A DNA stretch of 64,000 nt, taken from positions 2,724,586-2,788,585 of the forward strand of contig CM029381.1 in NCBI GenBank assembly GCA_017165825.1, read 5' to 3'. This DNA is from Hepsetus odoe (lineage: Eukaryota; Chordata; Actinopteri; Characiformes; Hepsetidae). The translations under genes were made by a program, and so were the position numbers. Below, in pieces: positions 45,720-58,100 of the stretch (within the stretch, counting starts at the first letter, position 1; the number at the start of each line of letters is the position of its first letter). The notes beneath the pieces were generated by a model. It saw only the letters and a program-made list of their open reading frames with translations. It had not been told where the DNA came from and ran no database searches.

Positions 45720-47160
45720 AAATATAACAAATTCGCAAAACCATAACCTTGAAATCGTAAGGCCTGGAGAACGTCCCTTAACAGGACATGCAGTTGTCTC
45801 CATTTTGACAGCTAATCTGAAGAAGTAGCCTGTAGTCACTGTCCACTTATTGTCATTTTCATTTTTTGTTTTACACAAATTTAAAAGCCACCTTCCTTTT
45901 TACACAATGTCAGCATCTCCCAACAAACAGAACAGAAATGGTTGTCGAGTGCTTCAATATACATTTACGTTATAATGACTCTTGGAGGTTTTTACTTGGA
46001 CCACAGCAAGAATATGTTCTAAAAAAGAAGAAGCATCGTCAGAATTGATGAAAATGTATTTACAGTTTATTGATGGATGCAGAGCAATCACACAGTACAT
46101 GGCAGGTTAATACAGGACATTAACGTTGGCATCATTTGTAAAGTTGCACCATCATTATAGCATCGAGTCAGGCTACACTTCTCCTCTTGCAGTCGCCGGC
46201 CTTTTTCTTTTTTTGCGAACTCACAGTTTGCGGCGCTAAACACACAGCAGGCAATACGACCAAAACTGCTTCTGATTAAAAAAAAAAAAACTAAATTAAC
46301 AAATAAAGGCATTCCAGTGAACAGAGCGAATGGGCTCATATGAACAAATCGCTATTAAGACCTGCTTGAGCAGCCAAAGTTTATTCAAGTTAAAAATTAA
46401 AAATAAAAAAAAATCTTTTGGTGAAATTCCAGTTTCACACCAGCTCTTCTCTGAGACAAAACTGGATTTACTTTTTTTTTTTTACAATTACATCAGGGTT
46501 TGGCACTCCCTTCCCCTGCACTCTGAATATTGATCAATAAACAATAATTTATAAGTAACAGATCACTTTTTCACCAAAAAAGTACAGGCTAGAAAAGAGA
46601 GAAAGTGAGTTAAATTGCTTTATGACAAAAACAAGGTAACCCTCTACTGTAGTGTAGCGCTCTTAAGGTGACATAACATCTGCGCAAGCCTTTTTTGACG
46701 AATTACGTTAACCTACATAAACTTTTATACGGCCTCAACAAGTGCCAAATGTGCAAAAGTCTTGATCTACCCTCATTCCTTCATACTTTTACTTTTGCTT
46801 CTTCTATTGTTCAGTGTATTGAAGAACAGTTCTCCAGATCTTCCTGAAGGACAATGTTTTTATTTCTCATTTTCAGTACGGTCTCTGTACCTGAGCAGTT
46901 TGATTGGTTTTGTTGGTTAATCCAAACAGTGATCTACGTCTGGGTGGGTTTTATGTCAGTCATCATAAAAAGGCTTATGTAGAGGTCATGTAGACTTGAG
47001 ACTCTATGGCAAAGTGTCAACCATGTGCCCAGTTTCCACCCTTTCACCAAACATAATTGGTGTCTGAAGTTTGCTAATGTAGCTAAGAAGAAATGGATCA
47101 TGGCTACATTCATCTTTTTTAAAGCTCCTTTTGCAAATTAGTTACTTTCGCTTTAAAGAA
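45720..47160. other. Intergenic or pseudokinase 3' UTR
   Basis: Contains a copy of the dispersed repeat at 46,825-46,945. Minus-strand AATAAA motifs near 46,062 and 46,380 could end the pseudokinase transcript. No exon recognised. Confidence 0.45.
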
Positions 47161-47166
47161 TGACGT

Positions 47167-47393
47167 CAATAAACGATGTCATTGTGAAACAGCGCACAAT
47201 TAAATTCAAGCTCTGCTTTTCACCCACACATACCGTGCAGCAGGGGGCAACTAGTTAAAGCTCCCGGGGAGCAGTGATGGGGACGGTACCTTGCTCAAGG
47301 GACCCCCAGGGAAACCTACTGGTCTGCAATTTGAACCCACTGCCTTCCGATTCTGGGGCCTAATCCCCAACCGCTAGGCCACCGTTGCCCTAA
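47167..47393 (-). mobile_element. SINE family A copy
   Basis: GATGTCATTGTGAAACAGC at the tail, GGACGGTACCTTGCTCAAGG, and CGCTAGGCCACCGTTGCCC at the head. The last part of the tail is missing. Confidence 0.85.
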
Positions 47394-48955
47394 AAACGGT
47401 ATCTGACTTAACTGTATCTTCACTGGTTTGCTTCTGGACCTGCAAGGACAAACAACCTCAAACATGGTCTTAGACTTGCTAACGTGGTTTTGGACACAGT
47501 GTGTCACACAGCTCAAGACAATTAGCAACTCTGGCCTTCTCGTTCACTGTGAAAGTAAACTTCAGACACCAAACCTGTCTAGATCAAGGAGGGGAAACGG
47601 TGTCAGCTCGATTTATCACTCAGCTTTTCCCTTAAGTATAACGGGGTTTATAGCAGGACATTTTCAATGAACTTCAACATCAGTGAGGTTAACGAAATCC
47701 ACATGTGCCTCCGACTTAAAAGGCAAATAAGATGTGCTAGTTTTTATGAGGAGAAACAGCCATGTATCCGGCTGTGTTTGCAGCCACTTTTCACATTTCT
47801 GCTTTCTCTCTTTGCATCGTGGCAGCGTCTTGCTGAGTCAGCTTGTGGGCTGGCTGTTTACAGCACACCCCACATGGTTTTCTCTGTCCGCTGTTCAATG
47901 CTCTTGGTGGAAACTGCCCCTAAAGGCAGTCTGCACCGGTGTCCACTTTCTCCCCTCGGTCGTGCCACTGCTTTCAAACCATAGACAGGAGGGTTGTTTT
48001 GCATCAGTTTACTGGTGTCCAATTTAGTCCCTGGAGATCTTCCACTCTGTAAAACTTCATCCTAATCCCTCCTCTAACATATCGCAACTAATGAGTCTTA
48101 CAACCAGGTCCACAACTCCGGCTCTGTATTCAGCGGACGGTTTCATGGTTTCCTTCCAAAGATTCAAAGGAGGAACCATTGATTGATTTAGCAAAAAACT
48201 GAGGAATAAATAAGCAAACAGCTCCTGCTCCGTTCAGCAGCGTGGAGGGCAGGTAGAAGCTTCAACAGGGAACTTGGACATTGTTATGGAGACTGAGTGA
48301 ATAAGGGCAATCTATGGTAGGACTCTTAGAACGCCTCATTGAGAGACCAAAGCGGAATATGAAAAGCATAAGGAATGCAGTCCTGGATGAAATGCTGAAA
48401 AGTATGTGAATACGTTGTTTTTTTTTGTCCATTGCTGTTGTGAAACTAAAGAATAAATAAGATGCAGATGCTGATGTTAGTCATGGATTTTGCTGAGTAT
48501 CGGTTTCACCGATTTAAGTCAGACCAGCGAGCTTTGTTGGACACCCTGTTTTTCATTTTTGACACCGACAGCTACTGGACAGACACAAGTGTTCAAAAGT
48601 GGAAAAACACGATGAAGATGGAGGTCACTTTTAATATGTTGTTGGCAGACTGCGTCACGTTTTCTGTTGCTGCTTCCAGGAAGTATTAGGACGTCTATTC
48701 AATACCAGTAACCTCAAGAAAAAGTGTGGAACTGCAACAGAGAAAACTGGTCATCAGTCCTCTTCCTGTTGACCTTCCTACAAAGCTGCGCTCCAACCCT
48801 GATCCAGTTAATCAAGGCCTTTAGAAGAGATTGACAAGTTGGATCAGGTGGAGTGGATTAGGGTTCAAGAACCCTACAGGAAGGTAGATTTCCGGGGGAG
48901 GAACGGTGACTTGTGTATACAGATTTAATACTTGCAAGCCTGTCCCATCGCAGAG
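47394..48955. other. Downstream flank of the pseudokinase gene
   Basis: 1.5 kb without a recognised exon. ORFs of 80-105 codons at 47,428-48,027 have no family resemblance. Part may be 3' UTR. Confidence 0.45.
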
Positions 48956-48958
48956 TCC

Positions 48959-50023
48959 TCAGTGTGATGCCTTAACTGCATACAGGAGCTCAGCAGTGTG
49001 GCACAAAGAAATTGGATGTGCGGAAGAAAAATACTGGCAGCACAACCAATCCTCCAGTTCGGCGTTTCTTTCGGGCTCCAGTGAGCGCTCTGCAAACTTC
49101 ATCATCAGCAGAGCTCTCTTCACGTCCAGCCAATTTAAGAGGCCATCGTGCTTAGGCTGCTCCAAACTTCCCAAGCGCCCCGTCTGCTGCTCCATGAGCT
49201 CCTTCCTCGGACCCCATAGAAGGCTCTGCAACCCACGCTTCGCCTCTTGGATGTGGATGCGCTTGATGGGGTCAGGTTGAAGCAGTAGCCGGGCCAGGCG
49301 CTGGAGCCCTGCTGAATAGATGGAGACGGCAGGAATCGCTGGCAAGTCCTCAGCCCGGTAATCCTGCTCACGAAGAGCAGGCGTCACCTCAAACGGATTA
49401 GACTGATGGAGCAGCTCATATATCAGGATACCCGTCTGGAACTCATCAAATTTGCGGTACTGCGCTGCGGAGACGATCTCTGGTGCCAGACGGGCATGGT
49501 CCCGGGGAGCAGAGTCCTCAGTGCTGGTTCCGCTGCGTTGCTTGGCTTTGGAGAAGTTGGTGATGAGGAGGCGGGGCAGACGCTGCTGCTGAGGATCAGC
49601 AGATGAGGGTGTTTCCAGGGCTGGTGTAGGGCGTCGATGGGGAACCAGCAGAAGGTTCTCCAGGCAGAGGTCACGGTGGGTCACACCATGGGTCTTCAGG
49701 TGCTCCAGGCCATTGCAGAGCTGCAGGAGTAGGAAGCACACCCGTCGCTCATAAACCTCTGGCTGTGCTCGATGGAATGACGCCCATTCTTTGACAAAGT
49801 CCGCTGCACTCTGCTGTGGCACCTCCTTGGTGATGACCACCACCCTTTCCTGCTCAGGAGGAGCAGAGGCTGGGGATTCCTCACCGGGCAGCATGCTCTG
49901 GGGAACACAGGCGATGAAGTGACCACAGTCCTGCTGTAGGTTGAAGTGTGGGGGGATGTTTTGCTGGGCGGTCAGGCCATATAGATGAGCCTGCTTAGCC
50001 TCAGGTGTCTGCCCTTTACAGAT
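48959..50023 (-). CDS. PEAK-family gene, last exon (pseudokinase domain and C-terminal helices)
   Basis: Acceptor TTTATAG|ATCTGT. 1,065 bases including TGA at 48,961-48,959. It encodes ICKGQ..., HFNLQQDCGHFIACVPQSML, VVVITKEVP, YERRVCFLLLQLCNGLEHLK, THRDLCLENLLL, LLITNFSKAKQ (NFS at the DFG place), RLAPEIVSAAQYRKFDEFQ, ILIYELLHQSNPFEV and the C-terminal helical region with LEDWLCCQYF. No polyA signal is close; AATAAA on the minus strand near 46,380 and 46,062 are possible ends. Confidence 0.92.
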   Translation of the reverse strand: MCKGQTPEAKQAHLYGLTAQQNIPPHFNLQQDCGHFIACVPQSMLPGEESPASAPPEQERVVVITKEVPQQSAADFVKEWASFHRAQPEVYERRVCFLLLQLCNGLEHLKTHGVTHRDLCLENLLLVPHRRPTPALETPSSADPQQQRLPRLLITNFSKAKQRSGTSTEDSAPRDHARLAPEIVSAAQYRKFDEFQTGILIYELLHQSNPFEVTPALREQDYRAEDLPAIPAVSIYSAGLQRLARLLLQPDPIKRIHIQEAKRGLQSLLWGPRKELMEQQTGRLGSLEQPKHDGLLNWLDVKRALLMMKFAERSLEPERNAELEDWLCCQYFSSAHPISLCHTAELLYAVKASH

Positions 50024-51123
50024 CTATAAAGAGAGAAAGAGAACGGAGATGAAGAGGGAGGGAACAGAATAAGAAAATTGCTGGTTATGGTCCGGCTATG
50101 GAGCATGAAAATTGCTGGTTAGTATCCGCTCATCTTATCTGGCAGGAGACTGGAAGGAGAAAATGTGATGTTGGCCTAGTGTAGTCGCCCCAACGTCCAA
50201 CATGCCCAAAACACGTCTTGAACGACTAATACAAGTGTACAGGATGTTGGAGTAAAGAACATTTACTTTTATGGCATTTCACAGACACCCAAGAGTGACT
50301 TCCATTTCCTGATTACAGGGACAGTCCCCCTGGAGTAACTCTGGGTTCAGGGTTTTGTTCAGGACCCCAGGATGAGGGTTATAGTTTTTCATGGAACAAG
50401 ATTTCTGGAAAATGCAAGGGGACAGCCAGCCTACAGCCTTCCGGCAGCAACATATGATACATTTGTCAAAAAAAAGACATATATAGAAAAAGACATGTAT
50501 AATGAATGGACTTCTAGGGCTTTGGAGGAACATACAATCATCACATGACCAAGAACCCATGCAAACCAATAAAATTTTGGGAAAATTGAAGCTTGTTCCC
50601 TTTGGAAAATGTGAACTTTGCTTGCAAAAAAAACAAAACGTGCATCATTTTTAAAACTCCATCATATAGCTAAACATTAGAGATGATGATCTGGTCCTGC
50701 AAGAAGGAATGTCCACATATTTATTGTGCACCTACAGGTTTTGGTGGCTGGTTTATTGCTATTCGACGCTGCGGAGTGTTTGGATCCGATGAACACACCC
50801 CAAGAGCTTGTTCCAAGTGATCACCACGGATACAGGCTACGTGACATCGCTATTAGATCAGTATTAGTGACCCAGTGGCCAAATCCTGTCTGCATGCATG
50901 TCTCTCACGCAATCCCTCTGCACTGAGCTGATGATGCTGCAGAATATATAAAAACACCCCGACTGCTGGACTGACACACATGCATGCACACACACACACA
51001 CACATGGACGAACACAAAACACACCCCGAGTAGTGATTAATTTGGCCTGTGCTGTTTGTTGTGGGCTGATTAATGGTCTGAGATTTGTGGAGTTAGTTGC
51101 TTTGATGACAGGTGCCTGTCTGC

Positions 51124-51161
<38 letters not shown>

Positions 51162-51195
51162 GTGCGTGTGCGTGTGCGTGTGTGCGTGTGCGTGT

Positions 51196-51247
<52 letters not shown>

Positions 51248-52070
51248 TGTCCTAAAGTGTTAGGCATTCCGAGCTCAGCAACAGTTTAGATCCACGCTAT
51301 CAAGAGTTTAGCACTGCCCACTCTGTCAACAACAGTTTAGCTCCACCCTATCATCAGTTTTGGCCCGCCCACTCAGGCAGCAACAGTTTAGCTCCACCCT
51401 ATCAAGAGTTTAGCCCTGCTCACTCTCTCAGTAAGTTGAATCCTGCTCTATTGACAGTTTAGCCCTGCCCACTGTCAACAACAGTTTAGCCCCGCCCTGT
51501 CGAGAGTTTAGCCCTGCCCACTTAATCAACAATGGTTCAACCCCGCCCTATCCTCAGGTTAGACCTGCCCTTTACGTCAACAATAGTTTATCTCAGCCCA
51601 CTCAGTCAACAACGGTTCAGCCACGCCCTATTGACAGTTTAACTCTACTCTCAACAGTGGTTTAGCCCTGGCTATGTAGCCTTTGATAACTGTATCCCAC
51701 TTTTTCAGCCTAAAGCCCTTTAGCCACACCCACATAGGCTAAAGTCCTACCCATTCATTTTACATCACTTAAGCTGTGCCCATACAGCTAACAACTACTC
51801 ACCGCCATTTTAGCCCCTCCCAGTTTAACCCATTCATCCATTTTTGCAATAATATAGACCGGCCTCTTCGCCTAGTCTAGCCAGTTTGCAGCAGTTAGAT
51901 CCCAGTCTAGCTGAAGTGATGCAAAGTGTTGTTACTGCAGACAGTGAAAGATGAGGAAAAGCTCTGAACGTTGCAGTTGGGACGCAAATGCATCATTACA
52001 GCCTCCCAAACGATCTACACAAAGGGGTGGCTCAGGTTTATGGGAAACAGAGATGGAAGAATGAAAATGA

Positions 52071-52121
<51 letters not shown>

Positions 52122-55100
52122 AGACTGCTACTGCTCTCACATGCTTCAGTGGACAAACATGCAGTGCAGCCAATTCATAGACAAAACTTAATATATATAT
52201 AATATAAATATTACTGTTTCAAGGACACTTACACACACACACACACACACACATGTCCTTTGTTAATCACAGTTGTAAAACTGTCTTGATATAGCAAGAC
52301 ATTTTATGTAAATGAGCCTCTGAGTTTATGCACCTGAATGGGCGGAGCTAAAACTGCAGGCTAAGCGAGTGAATATAAATATGTCATGAGGACTTTAAGG
52401 AATAAGGTAGAATTTGAAACATTGGCACTCTTCACGTCATTTTCTGTGATATGGCCCTTAACCTGCATGCTTCCAAATTTGCACATTAAGGTTTAAATGT
52501 CTTTAAATGACATTCTGGGACAATAAAAGTCATCCAGTGGAAACCCTCCACTCACCTTCACAGCATACGCATTGTTGTCGGAGGCGCACGAGGCCGAATA
52601 GTATACGGCGTCCCCTGCCAGGCAGCTGGCCTTGTTGCAGGTCAGTTTGAAGAGCGACCAGTTGCTCTCGTCGAAGCGCAGCGGGTCTTTCTGACTGTGG
52701 GTGAAATGTTCTTCGCACTTCAGTGCCAGGCGCCGCAGCGACTCCGCGTACAGACCACCCAGCTTGGAGTAGACGCACTCACGACTGTCCATGTTGCTTA
52801 GCAGAGTGTGGAGCTGCAGGGTGGAACCCATGGGGTTCGCACTTGGTGTCGTACCCTGGGTGGCACCGTGGGTCACAGTGGAGGTTGAGCCATGGGACAC
52901 TCCCTGGGTAGCACCATGGGAGTGTGCCAGCATGCTAAGCTGCGGCGAGGAGCAGGAAGTCAGGCTTCCCCGGCTGTGCACCCCAAGCCACCCGAGGTTC
53001 TTAGCCTGGCGATGGCTGTCTTCCAGAGAGTCACTGGAGGAAGATACAGGTCGCAGCTCCACAGGACTGGACGGTGGAAGTCCTGCACCATTGCCACTGA
53101 CGTTGCTCTCTGAACCGGTGAAGGGCAGTCGCGGGCGAGAGCGGGCAACTGCCCTGATGGCGGCCTCGCCGGGAGCTGAAGCAGTGCGGTTGATCAGCTT
53201 CTTCTCCGGCAAGGGGGGTGGCTGCAGCTGCCTGCCGAGACTGTTGCTAAGAAATGGGTCAGGATGTGGGGAACTGGGGGAAGCTGCCACAGGGCTGCTG
53301 GGAAATGGAGATGGGCAAGAGCGGAGCGTTGAATCCTGAGCACCTGGAGATGAAAGAGAGAGTGGGAATTTTAGTTATCGGCATTTAAGGCTTTTATAAC
53401 GACTCTATAACATACACATAAACAACAGATGTGTTTATAAAGGAATACTTCAAGAAATCCTAGAAAAGAATCAAAACAATTATTCACCATACGTCTCTCT
53501 TAGGGAGCCAAAAAGCTGCTATGCTTTCTCCCCTCTTTGATGCACTGATTGCAATTTCTCAACAAAAGAAAGTATCTCAAATTTCACTGACAATCTGGCA
53601 ATATACCAGAAAAATAAGCCCATGCTAGTAGAACCTAGGTCTGCGATGGACGGTCAACCTGTCCATTCTGTGCCTCTACCCTGGGATAGGCTGGGTTAGG
53701 ATACTTGGCACATAGATGGGGTGTATTGATAAGCTTGCTTACTGAACCATCTGAAGAGCATCAAAGATAAAGGGAAAAAATCGAGAAGCACGATTCAGGA
53801 AGAGTCAAAAAATTCAATGAGGCGTTTTTAGAAAAGGTGCTAAATTAATGGCACGAAGAAGTGAGCACGAGCGTCATCCATTCCCACATGGGCCAATCAA
53901 TGTCAAATTAATGTCAAAGCACTGATATAATGGAACAATTGTCTTTCCCTGGTAGCGGTTATGTCCTCTCCCTCACTCCCTCCCTCCCTCCCACCTTGCT
54001 TTCCCTACCAAGGAAAATAAAGATCCCTTATCAAGGGAAAACAGATGGGCTGATAATGGGGGGAGCACGTCAACTGCAATCACACCTTGCATTCCTCGCT
54101 CGTACACATCCGTTATTGTCATGATTTATCTTGAAGGCCAGACTGATTCCTTGAGTAGAGACAGACTGCCTGCCTCCTGGTGCTTGTGAGTTATTGTGTA
54201 ACTGAGAGAACGCCAGTGTGTGTGTGAATGTGTGTTGAGAGGGGTTGGTCATAACAGCCCCACTGTTTCTCCACGTTCTCCATTTCCAAACAACGCTACT
54301 GTATGGCCATCGCCGTCCAGCTGAATCGGTCTTGGGCTGAAAAGCATCCTGAAATCACGGTCTAGAGATCATTCTCATCAATTTACTGACCTTTTTGGCC
54401 CAAAACTCTCAATAAAAGGTGACCTCGTCACCACCTCACAGTACAGCTCCTTTCAGGAATGCATGAACAAGTGAAGAAATGAAGAAAGTCCCAAACCTTT
54501 ACCCTCAAGAACCCTCAAGTCCCGAGTCCTTGACCTCATGTTTATAAAAACCCTCAGGATAACTGAGCTGAACCTACAAAGATGTATATGAAGGCTTCTT
54601 CCAAAGACGCCGTCACACAAGACCTACGTCATGTAGACTTTAGAACCCTGTCCAGCTCCAGTGTCTTTTTCATTATGCGGCTAATCGAAATGGTCTGTGT
54701 TTATCAAGCGATTCTGCGGAAGTGATATCGTCAAGTCTGGTCACCAACTGTTTACCTCAGTGCCTTTTGAGGGCATCCCTGTGGCTGCCTACCAAAAGCA
54801 ATGCTCTAAAGATCACCCTCTTGCTTCCTGCTTCCTCTTTTTCTGAGATTGGTGTGATGCCACCAGCTGTGTTTCAGTGTCAGCCCTTACAATGTCTTTG
54901 AAATAAAAAGAATCATCTTGAGATGACATGAGTACATGTATGGACCAATACTAAACAGTTCTGATTCAAATGGGGGTCTATTTACTACACCATCGTTCTT
55001 GTTTAAGAGATGGAGAAAGACAAAAAGGGAGAGACCCATTTAGACCCATTAGTGGCTTCATGAGAACATTGGGATGACTCCTAGTGATAAACCACTGGGA

Positions 55101-58100
55101 AACCCTTATTTCCCCTTATTATCCTTTATCTCCCTCGTTCTCTCTCTACATCATTACCCTGTCTTTATCTCCCTCTCACCATCATTATCCATCCCATCTC
55201 CCTGGAAAAGCATAGTTACATGCATTTATGGGATGCCTGTGCCTAATCGCAAGCAAGCCCATGCTGAACGGCCCACGTTTCAAATAAAACTGAGCTGAGT
55301 CTGGTTGTTGTGGATATATCTCAGAGACACCACTCCTTTATGAGTGCAAAGAAGAGACCAAAAGATACTCAAAAGGACAAATGACATCATTCAGATATAA
55401 ACACATAAAGGTCTATGTCATTATGTTCAACTAGGGGTCTCAATGTCCAACACTGTTGGCTACTTTATCTGCAAGAACCCAGCAAATCTGGCGATCAACA
55501 GCTGAACAGCTGAAACAGTTGGAGATGTGGAGACTACTAGATTGCGGGGAATATAGTCTAGTGCATTGATGCAGATGGGGGCTTGCCAACTGCAGGAAAT
55601 ATGGCCTAGAAAACTGCAGGAGATATGTTTGAGGGGACTGCAGGGGATGTGGTCAAGCATATGGTGGGGGATGTAGCCTAGCGTATTGATCTAGAAGTGG
55701 TCTAGCTGACTGCGCGAGATATGGTCTATTTGACTGTTAGAGATGTGGTCTAGCGGCCAGCAGGAGACATGGTCTAGAGGACTGTCTGAGATGTGACTAG
55801 AGGACTGCCAGAAATGTGGCCTAGCGACCTGCAGGAGACACGGTCTAGAGTACTGTCGGAGATGTGGTCTAGCAGCCTATGGGAGACATGGTCTAGAGGA
55901 CTGTCGAAGATCAAATCAAGTCAAGTCAAGTCAAGGTTTTTATTGTCATTTCAACCATATACACAGTACATAGTGAAACGTAATAACGTTCCTCCAGGAC
56001 CCTGGTGCTACACATAAGATGACATAAGACATGACATAAGACAAACAAACAAGTGCAGACAACAACAGACAGAACAATAGATGGTGCATTCAGTACATTC
56101 ATCCTTCGAATAGCCACAGTGTTACAGAACAAAGCAGCACAAGTTGTTGTTGGCACTGTGATGAAGCAGCAATATTGTGGTTAAAATGGTGGTGCAAAAA
56201 AAAAAATATATATATAAAAATAAATAAATAGTAAGTAATAAGTATAGCAGCGGTAAGGTGATTATTAGTTCAACAGTCTGATGGACAAGGAGAAGAAACT
56301 GTTTCCCATCCTGGTAGTGGAGGCCCGTATGCTGCGGAACCTTTTCCTGGATGCCAGGAAGGAGAAGAGAGTGTGGGATGGGTGAGAGGGATCATCCACA
56401 ATGCTGGTTGCTTTAAGGATGTAGCGAGTGGTGAAAATGTCCTGTACAGAGGGCAGAGAGACACCGATGATCTTCACAGCTTTTCTCACAAACCATTGTA
56501 GGGACTTGTGGTCTGAGACGTTGCAGTTCCTGTACCAGGTAGTAATGCAGCTGCTCAGGATGCTCTTGATGGTTCCCCTGTAGAAGATCATGAGGATGGG
56601 TTGTGGAAGTTGGGCTCTCCTTAGTCTGCGCAGGAAGTAGAGACGCTTTCTTTGTGATGGAGCTGGTGTGAGGTTATCTGGAGTATCTCCACAGGTGAGG
56701 TGTTGATATTCATTGGAGAGTGGTCCAGACGTGGTCTCCTGAAGTCAACAACCATCTCTTTAGTCTTGTCGACATTCAGAGACAGGTTGTTGGTTCAACA
56801 CCAGTCCGTCAGCTGTTGTATCTCCTCTCTGTACGCCTCCTCGTCACCACCGCTGATCAGACCCACCACAGTTGTATCATCAGGGAATTTGATGATGTGG
56901 TTCGAGCTGTGCTTGGCTGCACAGTCGTGGGTCATCAATATGAACAGCAGTGGGCTGAGCACACAGCCCTGAGGGGCCCCTGTGTTCAGCGCAATGGTTT
57001 TTGAGGTGCTGTTACTGATCCTGATTGAATGGGGTCTCCAAGTCTCTCAGTAGAGATCTTCTCACCTCGGCCATGGTCAGACAGAGAACCTGGTTGTTTG
57101 GAGGAGGGATGGTCTTCCTCATTTCTGTGTTGTTCACCACATCAAACCGTGCGTAGAAGTGGTTTAGTGCAACTCGGAGGGAGGAGTCACCATCATAGGC
57201 AGGTGGAGATGTCCTGTAGTTGGTGAGGGCCTGAATGTCCTTCCACATGCACCGCGTGTCACCGGTGTTTCTGAAATGGCCATGGATTCTCTGTGCGTGA
57301 GATCACTTGGCTACTCTTGAAGGCACTGACTTGAAGGCCTTGTCCTGGGTTCTCAGGAGTCTGCGCACCTCTGTAGTCATCCATGGCTTCTGACTGGGTT
57401 GTGTGATGATGGACTTGGAGATAGTAACATCCTCAATGCACTTGCTGATGTAGCCAGTCACTGAAGCTGTGTACTCCTCCAGGTTGATGGAGTCACCGTA
57501 GGTTGCAGCCTCCCTAAACATGTCCCAGTCGGTGTGTTCAAAGCAGTCCTGAAGAGCAGAGATGGCTCCTGTGGGCCAGGTCTTTACCTGCTTCAGGGTG
57601 GGCCTCACACGCTTGATAATGGGTCTGTAAGCTGGGATCAGCAGAACAGAGATGTGGTCTGAGTGTCTGAGGTGGGGGCGGGGCTCCGCTCTGTACGCAC
57701 CGGCCATGTTTGTGTAAACACAGTCTAGCATATTTCCCGCCCTCGTTGCAAAGTTCACATACTAATGAAATTTAGGGAGAACTGACTTGAGATCTGCATG
57801 ATTGAAATCTCTGGCGATGATGAACAGTCCGTCCAGGTGGGAGTTGTTTTTTTTTGGGTGTTAGCACTAGCGATGGGTGGAATATAGACCGTTGTAATAA
57901 AAACAGTCCAATTTATTATCCAGGGAGCGGACATTGGCGAGGAGGACGGACGGGATAGCCGGTCGGTTAGTGTTAGCCTTTAGCTGAGCCCGGACCCCAG
58001 CAAGCTTGCCGCGTTTCTGTTTCCTCTCGCACCGCTTTCGATGTCCTCTCAGTCAGCCAGGTACAACAGGCAATCTCGGGGACTGAAGGCCTGGTCTTCA

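Larger units (their letters stand above)
50024..52555. other. Pseudokinase intron between middle and last exons
   Basis: 2.5 kb holding a SINE fragment, a long GT/GC tract (51,126-51,247), a 46-bp-type array (51,280-51,830) and GT/CA microsatellites (52,074-52,119 and 52,231-52,252). No other exon. Confidence 0.8.

Noticed and set aside
47428..48027. ORFs of 80-105 codons downstream of the pseudokinase
   Set aside because: No recognisable domain, no splice structure, and no match to the neighbouring families.
52723..53339. Plus-strand ORFs of 62-182 codons
   Set aside because: They are antisense shadows of the pseudokinase exon at 52,556-53,343.
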